Under the pieces are notes generated by a model. It ran no database searches. It was not told where the DNA came from and saw nothing but the letters and a program-made list of their open reading frames with translations. DNA of 64,000 nt from Blastobasis lacticolella (Eukaryota > Arthropoda > Insecta > Lepidoptera > Blastobasidae). A program made the position numbers and the translations under genes. Positions 34,742 through 47,052 of this stretch are shown in pieces. Numbering within the stretch: position 1 is the first letter of the stretch; every line of letters starts with the position of its first letter. Where the stretch lies: NCBI GenBank assembly GCA_905147135.1, contig LR990049.1, positions 17,315,428 through 17,379,427 of the forward strand, read 5' to 3'.

Positions 34742-37140
34742 CAACGGTTGTGGTTATTCGTAGGCAAATAAAATGATCCCATCGGCTGACGGCTTGTTAC
34801 GTCTACCAAAATTTAAAATTGATCTATACCTAAAGAAACTATATGTAAATAAATAACATATCTATTGTAGTACCCCAGAATATCTATACTAATAACGTAA
34901 GTTAAAATACTAGCTTAAATCATTTATTCAGTTAATCATTCGATCTGCCCATTTCGTATTTCTACGAACTGCAAACGAATAAGAGGTAACTCACAACAAA
35001 AATATACGTAACAAGAACAACAATCCTAAACTAATTCAAAGTAAGCGTAATTAAAAACAAGAATTATTTACAGGCCACTAAAACTAACTAGACTAAGCTA
35101 ACTCCAAATTGGTTGATATTTAAATTAATACAAGCTTATTACGAAACGGCAGCAGCCTGCAAGAAACGGTTTCCAGAAGGTGACTGTGATTGATCAACTT
35201 TTCCTTCTAAATTATGTACAATTCTGGTCTCTACTCTATCGATACCCACGGTTGGCGAGCGCCGTTCTCAGAAATTATATTTCAAAGGACCAGAATTCAT
35301 ATGCCTATTTCAAAGGATCCGGAATTGATTCTGTAACCGAACAGTGGAAACGTGGGTGTATTAATAATTATCAACATTGCTTGAAGACGTTCATGCAGTG
35401 GCGGAAGTAAACATTGGGTGCCTAATTGAGATCAAATACAAATACAAATACTTTATTAGTAACAGAGTTACACGTCAAAGTGGCAAGTTGGTACCTAGGA
35501 AGTATCTTTATAAAAAACACATTACAATTCATTATAATTAACAATGATCATCATTATCTAACAATCGTGCGAGCATGATATCAAAAATGTTGTTTGACTG
35601 TTTCTTGGTTCGGTTATTTGGTAGGTGTAGGCCAGGCCCATTAGTGGATCAAATAAATAAGTGCCAAAGATTTAATAGTATTTTTTTATATATTAAATAC
35701 ATTATGGATCAATAAATTATGAAGCAATTATGCATTTTCGTATAGTTCTGCGCTACCGCTATATTACCGATACTTATACTATACCTTCACTCAGCACGGA
35801 ATACAGACTTTTATACAGTTTGTGAAGATTCCAACAGCAATATCTCCTTCCTACAACTTCCGAATCGATTGAATCTTTAAGGATAATATCTCGTTATAAA
35901 GTTAAAAAGTTTTAATGCGGCTTTCTCTCGGATGCTCGTTTGAAACCACTTGCTCAAGTAAGGAGCTGCATTTAATTTATATTCAGTAAAAGTTTGCATC
36001 TCTCGTCCCCATCAAGTTTTCTGTTCTCTGTTTACGGACGAGGTACCTACCCGTAATCACACGTAGCTATCTAATATTTTTGTTGCGCGTAGGGAGAACA
36101 GCATACCAATATCTATGCTAATGCTGAAGGGGCTAATCTCTGAAAATAACGAATTTAATCAAGTATTCTAGAAGTGCTTCGCTGTTATAAAGCTATACCT
36201 ATATATATTTGACGATAATATATATTCCGCTCTAAATCTTGTATTTGTAAAACGAGTGGGAGTCGAAATGGACTCCACCATTATTATCAACAGTCGCTTT
36301 GGGACTAGAGTCATTACTAAGGAAGCTCAGTTGTATCTTTGACTGTACAATTGTCTGACCTAATGAGAATCTGACTAAGTCCGAATCTCACTAAATAAGA
36401 AACTGACCTCCTCAGTAACTTTCGTCCTGAGGATCTGACCTACATCGCCGAGTTCTATCGCAAAGTTATTAGCTATCAGACATTTGAAAGCATTCACCGA
36501 AATTCTGACCGCGAACCTAGCTTGGTACGCTGATACCTATACCTACGTGTTTTGACGCAGTCATGGTGGGGACGACTGGAAAGGAAAATCAGGATACTCT
36601 TAAAATGTCCAATTTTGGCGAAGAAAATTTTGAATAATTGTTCGTAGCTTGTATTTAGCAGCACTAAAGTAAACTAAACGGAACCAGTGACGTAAACACG
36701 TGTGTGGAATCTCTGCCGGAGACCACACGACACAGCCACGATGTCAACCATACTCGCGCCTACGTATTCTGTTAGTAGCAAAGTCGATTTTATTTGTAGA
36801 ACGCTAACGACTCGTGGCCCGGTACGCAATTAATTTGCGCTGGTAACGAAATATTCGGCGCGTAAATCACGCGAATGGAACACCGGCGAAATTGTAAGAC
36901 GATGTTTTCATTTACAACGTTCCATCTCATTGCCGGGAAGCCGGTATGCTGTTCAGAAGGATATTGTTAAGCCAAAGGATCTACTGAAGGACTTTTATTG
37001 GGCACTTTATAGTTTTTGCCCTCGATTGCCTTTTGTTTCGCGCAGACCACAATGTTTGTTAGATTTTATTGGCACTTATTATTTATATGCTTTTTATGCG
37101 TTATAGATCTAGTTTTACAAGGAAGCTGTCAGACTGGGCG
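34742..37140. other. no gene seen
   Basis: At 35432-35455 the minus strand has an AATAAAG end with an ATTTG repeat, like a LINE tail. Otherwise AT-rich with frames under 80 codons. Confidence 0.5.
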
Positions 37141-37272
37141 CCGTAGGTTATTCTAAGTCATCGAGTACAATAAAAATTTCACTTTGACTCACGTTTTGTG
37201 GATCTTCTAAACTTTTACTATCACTACAAAGTAGAATTTTTATTGTACTCAATGATGTACGATAACCTACGG
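37141..37272. mobile_element. short MITE with inverted ends
   Basis: CCGTAGGTTATTCTAAGTCA pairs with the inverse CCGTAGGTTATCGTACATCA from the right, then both continue GAGTACAATAAAAATT. The arms are about 50 bp. A weaker AGACT/AGTCT pair lies further out (37131 and 37286), so the exact ends are uncertain. Confidence 0.75.
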
Positions 37273-39481
37273 CTTCCTCATAGTCTATGTTGTATGATTA
37301 CTGGTACTGGTTACAATGTATTCTATGTGTACAGATATACAATATGTACATAATTAGTTGAGTTGACTCGTTATTGACGCCATTAAACATACATAGTTAT
37401 CATTTTATTAGGCACAATGGGTTTGAATGCTTAGCTTACAGAGCTAGTTCTGAAGTTGTCAGCATATTTCATTGGGATGTTCAGTGGCTACATTTGGACA
37501 TATCCCATCAATGGAGAGTCCTGACCTTGCATAAATTTACAACGACAGCGGACGAAGATTAGTCCTCACTAATGAATTAAAGATGAGCGACAGATCGGCG
37601 AAGTTGCTCCCGATCAAATTTGCTATAAGTAATATGGATTATATTTATGACGTTCAATAATACCGAAGGATCTGGGCTACCTACTCCCTCTGATGCGTCA
37701 AAATAAAATTCGTGCGGAAATCCATATTGTGAACTACCTACTGAAGTGAGAGTAACATCAAAGTCGCGGGCAAAAGTTAGTTATAAATAAAATCACGAGC
37801 CTGGAGAGTAGGCTCCGGGTTTTACCGTTTCGACGATTATTCTTGTCTAACTCTTAAGCCTATTTCGTTCAAAGAGAATAAGAAATTATTCGTATTATTG
37901 TTGACGTAAAAGGCCCCAACAAAAGAATTTCGAAAACGAAATGGTATTTTGTTTTCTAGAACAAATACGAAATAAACAAAAATGGTTACTGAGTCAGAGA
38001 CGTAGCCCGCGGGCGGGTGTTAGTATGTTTTTCCATCATGATTTATGTATAACAATTTTCTTTTCAAGCGAACAAATTCCTCAGTGAATGCTGCACGAGA
38101 TACGGAGCTAAGCCAGTGGAGGTAGTACCGCCCCAGTGTTAATTTCTCTTAGCTTAATTTGTTTTCTCTCCTTATATTTTTTGCTCTCAGATGAGTAATT
38201 GTATTCGAGAGTCTTTGTTCTCGTGTGTACGTAGTAAATATAGTTACCAGTGGCCAAAATATATGAAAATAAAATAAAATATATGACTGGCACTTTGTTT
38301 ACACTCTGTAAGGAACCTATATGACGATATAGTATACAGTGACTACTTATCATGGTAAAAATACTTAAACAATGCAATTTTTTACAACAGAAACCCGTTT
38401 TTTTCAAATGAACTCTGATCTTAGGTCTGAAATGAAAATACATTTACGGTCTCTGTTCTCTCTCTGATCTGACATAAGTAGGTTTGATTATGGTTAGTTT
38501 CGTTTATGTTTTATTTATTGTGTTACTTTTAAGATATTTATGTTATAACGAGTAACAACACGTGTGGAGCATGTGGGTACCGAAAAAATAATCAAAGTTT
38601 TGAACTTAGTGTTGGGAGTTCGAAGCGTGTCAGAACTAACAAGTTATTGCCGACGATGTGTTGTAAATGTATAGGAGGACGTAAGTAGAGAGGAACAAGT
38701 TACTTTAATGAGAAATCTAGACAGGTAATCGATATTATTGTAAGGTTAACTGCCTAGTACTACAGGTTGCACTCAAAGCCGTCATATCATATGCCATGCC
38801 TATACGACATACTTCAAATACTTATTCAATATCATGGTGGATCGCGTCACGTCTTTTGACGAACCATGCTTGTCATCTGTCCTAATTGGCAACGGTCGTG
38901 CGACCATTGTCGTACGACGGACGTCGCGTGACCAATAGGAGACCTCAAAACCACCCGTCGCACGCCCGTTGCTTATTATGACAGCGCCTACGAATCTTGA
39001 TTACACGAGGTTAATAGCCAAGCAATGTTACCTACACGTGCCTATTAGTGGCAATTTTAACTCTATACATATTGTATTAGAATGAATTAGTTAAAGGAGT
39101 TTCGGACGGCGAAACTTCCTTAATTAACGTGAATGGTTAAGAGAAGGGGGCCGAAATAAATTAGTTGATAATTGCTATTCGTTCTAAAAGTTTTAGGCAC
39201 GACTTCTCGGCAAAGACGGGGTTGATCAAACAAAATGCTCTGTATTGTAGTGTTCCACAAGCCTGTTTCATTAACTGTAGAGGTACAATGAAAATTAAAA
39301 ATGTTAGTGCAGATATTAATTTCACATTGTTTCTTGTTTGCAGAATATGATTAGAAAGATAGGTACTAAGATATAGGTGAATTGTAGTTTACAGTTGATT
39401 TTGAAGTTGCTACAACAATCCTCTATGAGACTTAATAGTAACGTGTGTTTTCTGAAGGCTGTTTCGTAGCTACGCACATTT
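37273..39481. other. no gene; MITE and Helitron-like end
   Basis: Bases 37750-37778 read like a Helitron 3' end (AAGTCGCGGGCAAAAGTTAG). Bases 38871-38983 form a CG-rich foldback. The 111-codon minus-strand frame at 38108-38443 has no recognisable motif. Confidence 0.5.
38871..38983. mobile_element. CG-rich foldback MITE
   Basis: GCAACGGTCGTGCGAC (38889-38904) pairs with GTCGCACGCCCGTTGC (38957-38972) with one mismatch. Outer TGTCAT / ATGACA also pair. The high CG content contrasts with the flanks. Ends and target site are not certain. Confidence 0.6.
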
Positions 39482-39489
39482 GCTGCAGA

Positions 39490-39900
39490 TAAGGGATGTT
39501 ATGGATATGCAATTTCGGATCTGGATACGGATGCGGATATAGCAATAATATTATATCGGTTTCGGATGCGGTTACGGATGTGAAATTATTTCGGATAGTT
39601 TTGGTTAGGGATATCGATTTTAAAACAATTGTTAAATTAAAGTACAAATGGACACCTAATGATTAGACTTTATTTCTAGGTTATCGTTTGGTACTATTAA
39701 CAATTACATAAGTCATTATTATAGCTACTCTTTTTAAGTGTTATTTACTTAAACGTATTTCGTAAACAAAAACTTGTCATTACCCGCTATCCGAAATTAT
39801 TCGAAACTTTTACATCAAATTCTGTAACGGTTACGATTATTTTTTTAATTTCTGATATTCTACAGTTTCGGTTACGGTTACGGAGCTCCATAACATCCCT
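39490..39900. mobile_element. non-autonomous hAT element with 8-bp target duplication
   Basis: GCTGCAGA occurs at 39482-39489 and again at 39901-39908. The element begins TAAGGGATGTTATGG and ends CCATAACATCCCT, imperfect inverted ends of hAT style. The interior is enriched in CGGAT and CGGTTACGG words in mirrored order and is non-coding. Confidence 0.88.
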
Positions 39901-39999
39901 GCTGCAGATCTCAAAGCTGCCATTCCCTCCGAAAGCCCTAACTACATCAAAACCTTAGCGTAGGCGTAACATCTCGTTCGAATTGGAGCCGCCCGACTG

Positions 40000-40298
40000 G
40001 GGAAGTACCTCCACCTTACAGAATATCGCAGCTAAATAATACTCTTTTAAATAGTATTGTGTTTCTGCCGGTGAGTAAGGTTTCCAGTGCTCCATGGGGT
40101 GGGGATTTGGGGAACCGTGGCTTTGGCAGTGGAGTGGCATTTGCTTTTTGCTGCCAGAGCAACGTGTTATAGAGGTGGGCAACGCATTAGCGATACTCTT
40201 GGTGTTGCTAATGTCTATAGGCAGTGGTGACCACTTTCCATCAGGTGGCCCGCTTGCCTGTTTGCCTACCGTATGACATAAAAAAAAAAAAAAAAAAA
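40000..40298 (+). mobile_element. SINE-like repeat family B, copy 2 with poly-A tail
   Basis: Same family as 6172-6472. This copy ends in about 19 A residues (40280-40298), the mark of retroposition. It keeps TTGCCTACCGTATGACAT right before the tail. The 138-codon minus-strand frame through it is repeat-borne. Confidence 0.85.
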
Positions 40299-40300
40299 CA

Positions 40301-41156
40301 TAGATAACACCACGTCCTAAATTCCGCCGGTTTATGCTAAATAAAGGCACAGTACGACATCTGAGTGGCACTTTTACAAATTATGTATTTAGAGATCCGT
40401 CGTCTCTCGCGCCTTACCAGCAGGTGAGGGCCCGTTACATAAAACATTTAGGCTCACAGGCCCACAGGCCCATAAGGCCACAGGGCTATTAAGCGCTTAC
40501 GTAATTGTTGCGGTGCGATTCTTCGGAGCTCGGGGTGTTACAACGGTAAATTATAATTAGGGCGCCATGCGCCAGTTATCTCGGCTGTTAGCAAGTCATT
40601 TATGTCTAAATGACTCATTTCGGGGCAATGGGTAGATACTTAGGTAAGTTGTTTATAATAATTTCCCTAAAATACCTACCTAAATTTGTACCTGTGTAAA
40701 ATACGAATTGTTAATTTAAAAAGTGTGTGTATGAAGCAACATCCAGCATTTGACAAATTGTATAATGACCCTTTTTAGCTTCTGTGTAGGTATTATAATG
40801 AATTAGAATGCAGTTTACTATGTAACAGCTAAATTCTTTTTTTCATTTCTGGATGCTCACACAGTAAAAGAAATAAACCCTAATCGTCTATTTATTAGAG
40901 CAATAATTATATCAATAAGAGTCAATTTTATGTTGCAAGTCAAACTTACCCATTTGAAACATTGTACCTAAACTAATAATTCTAACCTCGTGTATTCTAA
41001 ATTAAATCAAACGCGACTTAATTGTTACGGTGGATTTACACCAGTCGAACACAGACTAGAGCATTCGACTTACACCGGACGAATGCAGAGCAAGAGCACT
41101 TGCTCGTTGTTCTGACTCTTTTTTCGAGCGACCTATGTTCCATCATCATCTTTCCA
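40301..41156. other. no gene seen
   Basis: A short CACAGGCCC-type repeat lies at 40453-40487. Remaining sequence is AT-rich without motif-bearing frames. Confidence 0.5.
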
Positions 41157-41414
41157 ACGACGACCTGAGTGGTTCAGTGGTCAAGATGCCGGTCTACCAC
41201 GCAAGAGGTCCCGGGTTCGATTCCCGGCCAGGCAGAAATTGAAATGATGAATTTTAATTTCTGTTACGGGTCTGGGTGTATAATAAGTATGTAATTAAAA
41301 AAAAATGTTTATAAGTAGTTTATCAGGTATCTAGCACCCATAACACAAGCTTTGCTTACTTTGGGGCTAGATGGCGCTGTGTGAATTTGTCCACGATTAT
41401 TTATTTATTTATTT
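41157..41414 (+). mobile_element. tRNA-derived SINE family F, near full length
   Basis: The head resembles a tRNA gene with A box TGGTTCAGTGG (41170-41180) and B box GGTTCGATTCC (41214-41224), ending CCCGGCCAGGCA. A body follows (AAATTGAAATGATGAATTTT), then the end block GGCTAGATGGCGCTGTGTGA and a TTTA repeat tail. The 3' part is repeated at 16182 and 17440. The boxes imply RNA polymerase III transcription of the ancestor. Confidence 0.85.
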
Positions 41415-42384
41415 ATAAATCCCCATTTACTTACTTACACAAGCGAATCTACCGTCTTAGATTAGAGCATTCACGCTTGGTATAATCGTGCTGTATCAGC
41501 AGTCAAGTTACGCCTGTTATGTTCCATAATTATAATTAAATTTATATCAGGCACTTAATAATATGTTTGTTTAGTAATGTCTCCGAATATTGAATTTAAT
41601 TTTGCGCTGTTAGGCGGTAGCTGTGAAAGGGTAAGTTAGTTATTGCTATACTAATTTTTAATATTTGTAACGTAATTTTCTTAATATTACCATTACATAA
41701 TTGGTTAATGAAGTAGGTAGTTAAGTAGTAGGAAAAATGGGGTGACATGGGGACATGTGAAACTAAGTAATAACAATAATAATAATAAAAGCTTATAAAA
41801 AGACCTAACCCCGGTTTCCCAATGCTCCGTACGACTACTTGTCCTTTTTCAAACTTGACACTTTCCTAACTCGTCATCTTTTTTATGGCTCGCCCTTTAT
41901 TATATATGATCTGTGAGCTCACACGCGTGTTTAATTTATATTTCACCTCTCCAGCACGAAAAGGGCGCGTCCGCTGCGTGAAAACTCGCAGGAAAAAAGC
42001 ATTTTATTCACTTATGAGGAAAAGTTATTTGAATTTCGGCCCACGTACTCTGGGGCTGGAAAAAATAAACTAGGTGATGGTTCGTTCAGAAACTCATTTC
42101 GGCGTAGTTCAACTCTATGAATAAAATGTTGTATCATTAGGCACAACATTTTGTATAGTATTTATTGAAATTTTAGTTTTTAAAGAAGTAAATTTGAAAT
42201 AAATAATAGTGAACATCAATATCGCTTACTTAAAAATATCATGTTTGGTTTTCATAAAAATGTTAAGCCGTGGTCTTCGAACACATGGTGCGTTAAAAAA
42301 TTAAAAACAAAAATAATTAATTTAAAAACAGTATTTATACATATTATTTCTGTCATGGATATCAGGACAGTAACATAACTCGGA

Positions 42385-42476
42385 AAATCGTCGTTGGTAC
42401 ACGGCGGCACTGGGGTTCGAAGCCGGCACCTCGGGGTACGAGCCGGACATCTTAACCATTACGCCACCGACGATCT
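42385..42476 (-). mobile_element. tRNA-like SINE head, minus orientation
   Basis: The minus strand shows TGGCGTAATGGTTAAGATGT (A box region) and GGCTTCGAACC (B-box-like), closing with the inverse of CGTTGGTACACGGCGGCACT, parallel to 31193-31258. Only the head is present. Confidence 0.75.
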
Positions 42477-43354
42477 ATTATTTTATCAAACACCTAATAC
42501 CTGCGCTTGTCCCATTTTAAAACCCTAATATCCACGCTACTCATAGAAAACTCTCACGAAGTTAAGGAGTGTACTGGCCCATTTTCCCACGGTCGCTACT
42601 GCCCACAAATTTGTTTAGTTTCACCCGTAGACGACTATAGGTTCTACAAACAAACTGAGCGGAGTGAAGACGGACACACAGACCGTCGTTCCGTTTACAT
42701 TACTCTGTTAAATGGTAAACCTTGTGGTAGACAGATGAACTCCTACTATAATACTTATGTATGTGTTTGCCGGAGCTTTTTAATGTGTTTGGAGCTGTTT
42801 ATCGTCGCGATTTTATATGTGTTGACTCAAATGTGACATGGCTCGACACAACCATTTCCAAAGTTAATTAACGTAATGTAAATTTTCTCGAAGAATTTCT
42901 GTAGCTTTACCCAAACCACAAAGGTGGCAAACAAACATTCGCCGGCCCGATTGTAAGCAGATGCTGCAACCTAGGCGTGTTTGCTACACCATGAGGTATT
43001 CCGACGCCATTTTAGCCTTTTTACCCATTCTCCAAGAACTCTACGCTCTACTCTCCTCTGGGAGCTCCACAACCTTAATGTGCGCGGGAGAAAGTTCCTC
43101 TGGAACAACATAGTAGTTTTTTTTATATATTAGACTAGCCAGGCATTTGATCGCCGTCTCACCTGGTCATGCCTGTCTAGGAACAGCCTATTCACTCTAG
43201 CCACGTAATTATAATTTAATGACGATGGCGTCCTGAGTGTAATGATCAGAAAACACTCGCAGGCAGCGTGTTCCATTTCTATTAGGTATTTTTCGGTTCT
43301 AAGTAGCGTAAAATATGAAGAATATTAAGCACATCGGTATTATTGATCCATTCT

Positions 43355-43575
43355 ATACTAATATTACAACGAGGAAAAGTTTGTATATTTGTGAGTTTGC
43401 AAATTGAGTTGAGGGTAATCTCCGATAATACTGAGCCGATTTTGAAAACTCTTACTAATAGGAAGCTACATTGTACCCGAGTATCACAGGATACTTTTGA
43501 TCACAGAAAATAATGCGATCCTGCGGAATATTTGAATTGACCGCTGGTGAAAACCGCGGGAAACGCCTATACTTT
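43355..43575 (+). mobile_element. Helitron-like non-autonomous fragment
   Basis: It begins TTCTATACTAATATTACAAC and passes through CTCTTACTAATAGGAAGCTA and AATAATGCGATCCTGCGGAA to GAAAACCGCGGGAAACGCCT, parallel to 27112 and 28700. The CTAGT-type 3' end is not clear. Confidence 0.5.
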
Positions 43576-45159
43576 CGATTCGTAAAGGAAATAATACCTT
43601 AATACTCTTGAGGATAAAGATGAAACAAAGAAAACAGGAGTCAAGCTTTGTCTTTTCTCTGTTCGTACTACGCCGGCTACCATAGCGAGCCGGGTACCTA
43701 TAGCAAAATGAATCTGCAAGATTTATAACTTATCAACGCCATGTTTAATAAACAGGCAAAGGAAAACTGCCACAAGCAGCCGGGCCGCGAGTGGCTGGCT
43801 GGAGTAAATGAGCCTTCGCCAGACGAGATTGTTTCGGGACTTTCTGGTAATAATGTTGGAATTTATGTGATCCACGCCGGCGGTAACACGGTACGCTCAT
43901 TATAATTGCGTGAGATGGTTAATTTTGTCTATAAAGAAAGGTTTCCCAGCTGTCAGGTGCTCGGTGGGATTGGACTTTTCGTCACTGTCATTGTTATCAA
44001 CACAACAGCCTACCTAAGAATAAAACAACATTGCATAAGCAACTATGTACTGCATTCGTAATATGCTCTGAGTTCGTTAACATACAGATTTTAGACAAGT
44101 TTAAAATAACTACGAAGTTCTTTTTTAACTTTCTTGTGTTGTAACCACTAAAACTTGATGGCCTATAGAAAAGTCGAACAGAACTCGAGAATGCGTAAGC
44201 TGACATAGAAATAGTACTGTGTGTTTATCTTGGCCAGCAGGAGTAGAAACGGGTGCAGTGTGTAGTGAGTATTGCTGTATAAGAGTTAGGCCTTAAAATT
44301 TGAGTCTTTTGAAATAATGTTTTCCTCAATATACGAGTACTTTTACTGTCGCAGGCTGGGTGTTGAGTTTATCATTAAGTGTCATCATTAATTAGCTCAC
44401 TGCACAGGTCTTAGACTCCTTCTCAGTAAGATTTATGCTCGAATGCACTAAACTTCTAGGCGATGCTTGATTTGATTTAAAATATTGACAAAAAGACTCA
44501 TTGCACCAACATTAAGTAAAACCTAAACTCGCTAAGTCACTCTAAGCTTTATGACACCGTTTTTGTGACGCCTAAGTGCTTAGGAATCTCTTAAGGCGTC
44601 AATTTAAGCATCGCCAAATTTTAGTGTAATCGAGCGTAAGTAAGAGAATTAGGCTAGGCTTCAATCCACTACATTACGTAGTGTAAATGGTATCCAACAA
44701 TTATTTCTTATAAATCACTCTTGCTTGCGCGGATGACACTTCGAAAAACAGCCATGCCAAGTCTACGTAAAGAAAACGCAATAACATTTCAATCGACGCA
44801 ACACTGCAGTGATTCCCATGAAATATTACCAATTTACCATTAAGGGTCATAAACTTTATCGCCAAATGTTCGAGCCGCTGAAAGTTCCATTAATAACGAT
44901 TTGTTTTATTTACTTACTCATACATTTTATGGTGTCGATGATTTTGTGTGATGAATTTTAAATTAGTGTAACGGAGAACAGAGGGGTAATATATAGTACG
45001 GGTGCTGAATAAGGCTAGATACTAATGAATGTCTGAGGGACTAACCGGCTTATAGACCTCCGTAGCCCTATTTTTGAAACCGCTCGCATCCACACGAGCG
45101 CTCGCCTTCTAATGCTGGTCATTTCTATCTCTACAACTTATCACGAGTGTGAAAGAGAT

Positions 45160-45415
45160 ATTAAGGGCACGCGATCGCTTTCGTTGCCTTATCTATTTCT
45201 GCTGCCAAGCAACAATGCTTGCATTGTTGTGTTCCGGTTTGAAGGATAAGCAGAATGAAGCATTTCCTCTTAGTCCTCACAGTGACAACGCACCTGCGGT
45301 TCTGCATGTTTGTTACCTTACCAAATGTATGAATTGTGATGTTGTCGGCGACAGTTACCACTTACCACCAGGTGTGCTGTCTGCTCGTTTGTCACTGAAT
45401 AGTATAAAAAAAACT
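45160..45415 (+). repeat. dispersed repeat family A, copy 3
   Basis: This is the longest copy of the family also seen at 1-200 and 13440-13660. It shows CTTATCTATTTCTGCTGCCA at the left end and CCAGGTGTGCTGTCTGCTCG before an A-rich end at 45402-45413. Weak open frames on both strands here belong to the repeat. Confidence 0.75.
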
Positions 45416-46404
45416 TAGATGTTATAAAAAAAACTAAAATATTTGGTAGTATTTACGATAATTTACTTAGACAAAATTGGATATGTTTGTTTACAAATCG
45501 ACAGGTTGCGAAAGGTCTACAGGGAAATGCTATAGTTACCCTCAAAAGCGTGTTGAGTTTTATTATTATTTGTAGAGTAATTTGCGGGTCGGGTTCGTGG
45601 ATTGCCCTTCTGAGAGGGAATTCCGGGATCTTACGCGTGGATCTAATCATATAATATTGTGCTGCGCGAATTCGAGCCAGTGATCGGATTGCGACCCAAT
45701 CTGCGATCCAATTTACGTAACTAGATCTCGCTAGTTCACGTATAAATAGGAATACCTACTGCTATTTTAATGGTGTATTTGCTGGTGCATTTCGATACAA
45801 ACTGACGGTAAATCTAATACTCAGGTTAAAATCGGATGCTTTAACAAATAACAATAGATGGGTCCGAAGTAGGCTTCGTTGATATTCGGAGACAATGCTA
45901 CCTAAATATAGGTAAATTACCAGTAAACCAGTTTTAATATACCTACATCTATCGTGATTCATGACAATTTCGGTGGACCAGCAACAAGCAATCATGATTT
46001 ATAGTTCTAATTTTCGCCATGCGAGTATTATCCTACTTCCTGCTATATCCTACAAATATCATCAATGTTTGTAAGGATGTTTGTTGCCCCTTCACACAAA
46101 AACCACTGATCGTATTTTGATAAAATTTGGCTGCATTATAACTTATAGCCAAAAATGGCACAGGCTACAATTTATTACGAAATTCAATATGGTTCTGGCG
46201 GAAACGGGTCTCGAACCTTAAAACCGAATGTTACGCAGACGAAGTCACCGGCAAAATCTAGCACCTACCAATGAAAAAATACTTAGGATAAGATGGACAG
46301 TCCCAACGGTACAAGCTAATAACTGTTTCGATGCGAAGTTTCATGAAATTCGAGTGCTGAGTCGTTGTAACTTGTAAGTAACTAGCGATCTAAATTTTTA
46401 TTAT

Positions 46405-46510
46405 TCCACTAAGGTGGCAAACAAGCATACGGCCTGCCTGATGGGCAGTCACCGCAGCCTGTTTACAATACCAGGGGCATCACCCCGTAAAAACCTCCCC
46501 CCCCCTCACT
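46405..46510 (+). repeat. dispersed repeat family E
   Basis: GGTGGCAAACAAGCATACGG, CACCGCAGCCTGTTTACAAT and GGGGCATCACCCCGTAAAAA. Related copies at 16408, 42921 and 50935. Class unknown. Confidence 0.75.
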
Positions 46511-47004
46511 TTAGTATCCATAATCCGTACTTTAAGCTGGTTGAGCGTCATTAGCCTTTTTGCGTCTTCCCACATTTTTGTTTTACCCTAATAAAGCTCA
46601 TTATTGCGTCGCAGCTACTGTAGGTACAGCTGCTCGTAAATGGGCATTACCAACCTTACCTACCAATCTTACTTAATAGGTGTGGCTACACTGCTTTGGG
46701 ACCGTACAGATTATAAAGGATATTTAGACTGCGTACGAAAAGGAATACCTCCTTTGCACGGTGAATGTTAAAAATTCAGTAGAAGTGCATGTCAATATAA
46801 CCGGCAAAAGTCGAATAACCCCCGACCAAGTTCACATGACTATACTTAAATATTTTCTAAGTACTGAACCGATTTTAATGAAATATAGCTAAGAACCATC
46901 TCGATTAAATCGCATCCAAACAGGTCAAGCCGTGCAGGAGCTACGACGTCACAGACAAACACACAGATACTTATACTGAGCCACAGATACACACTTCAAA
47001 CTTA

Positions 47005-47052
47005 TAGATAGAAATAATCTTTATTCGACGACACGATATTACAGAAACGTTT
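47005..47052 (-). repeat. LINE 3' end with ATCT-type tail, minus orientation
   Basis: The inverse of this stretch reads TGTAATATCGTGTCGTCGAA then TAAAGATTATTTCTATCTAT, matching 34395-34452. The two tails differ, as expected when each insertion adds its own simple repeat. Confidence 0.65.

Larger units (their letters stand above)
41415..45159. other. no gene; repeat fragments
   Basis: Contains the SINE head at 42385-42476, a family E piece at 42921-43000 (AAGGTGGCAAACAAACATTC), and a Helitron-like copy at 43355-43575. The 109-codon frame at 42507 has no known motif and lies next to the SINE head. Confidence 0.5.

Noticed and set aside
34450..34809. 119-codon minus-strand frame as a gene
   Set aside because: The same peptide recurs at 48254-48466 because both lie in repeat family C.
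38108..38443. 111-codon minus-strand frame
   Set aside because: Aromatic, AT-driven composition without a known domain; no sign of transcription signals.
39955..40371. 138-codon minus-strand frame as a gene
   Set aside because: It runs through a SINE-like family B copy and its poly-A tail; the related copy at 6172-6472 is not open in the same way.
41158..41235. A genuine tRNA gene
   Set aside because: The 3' half is tRNA-like, but the 5' end does not pair cleanly with it, and a SINE body with copies elsewhere follows directly.
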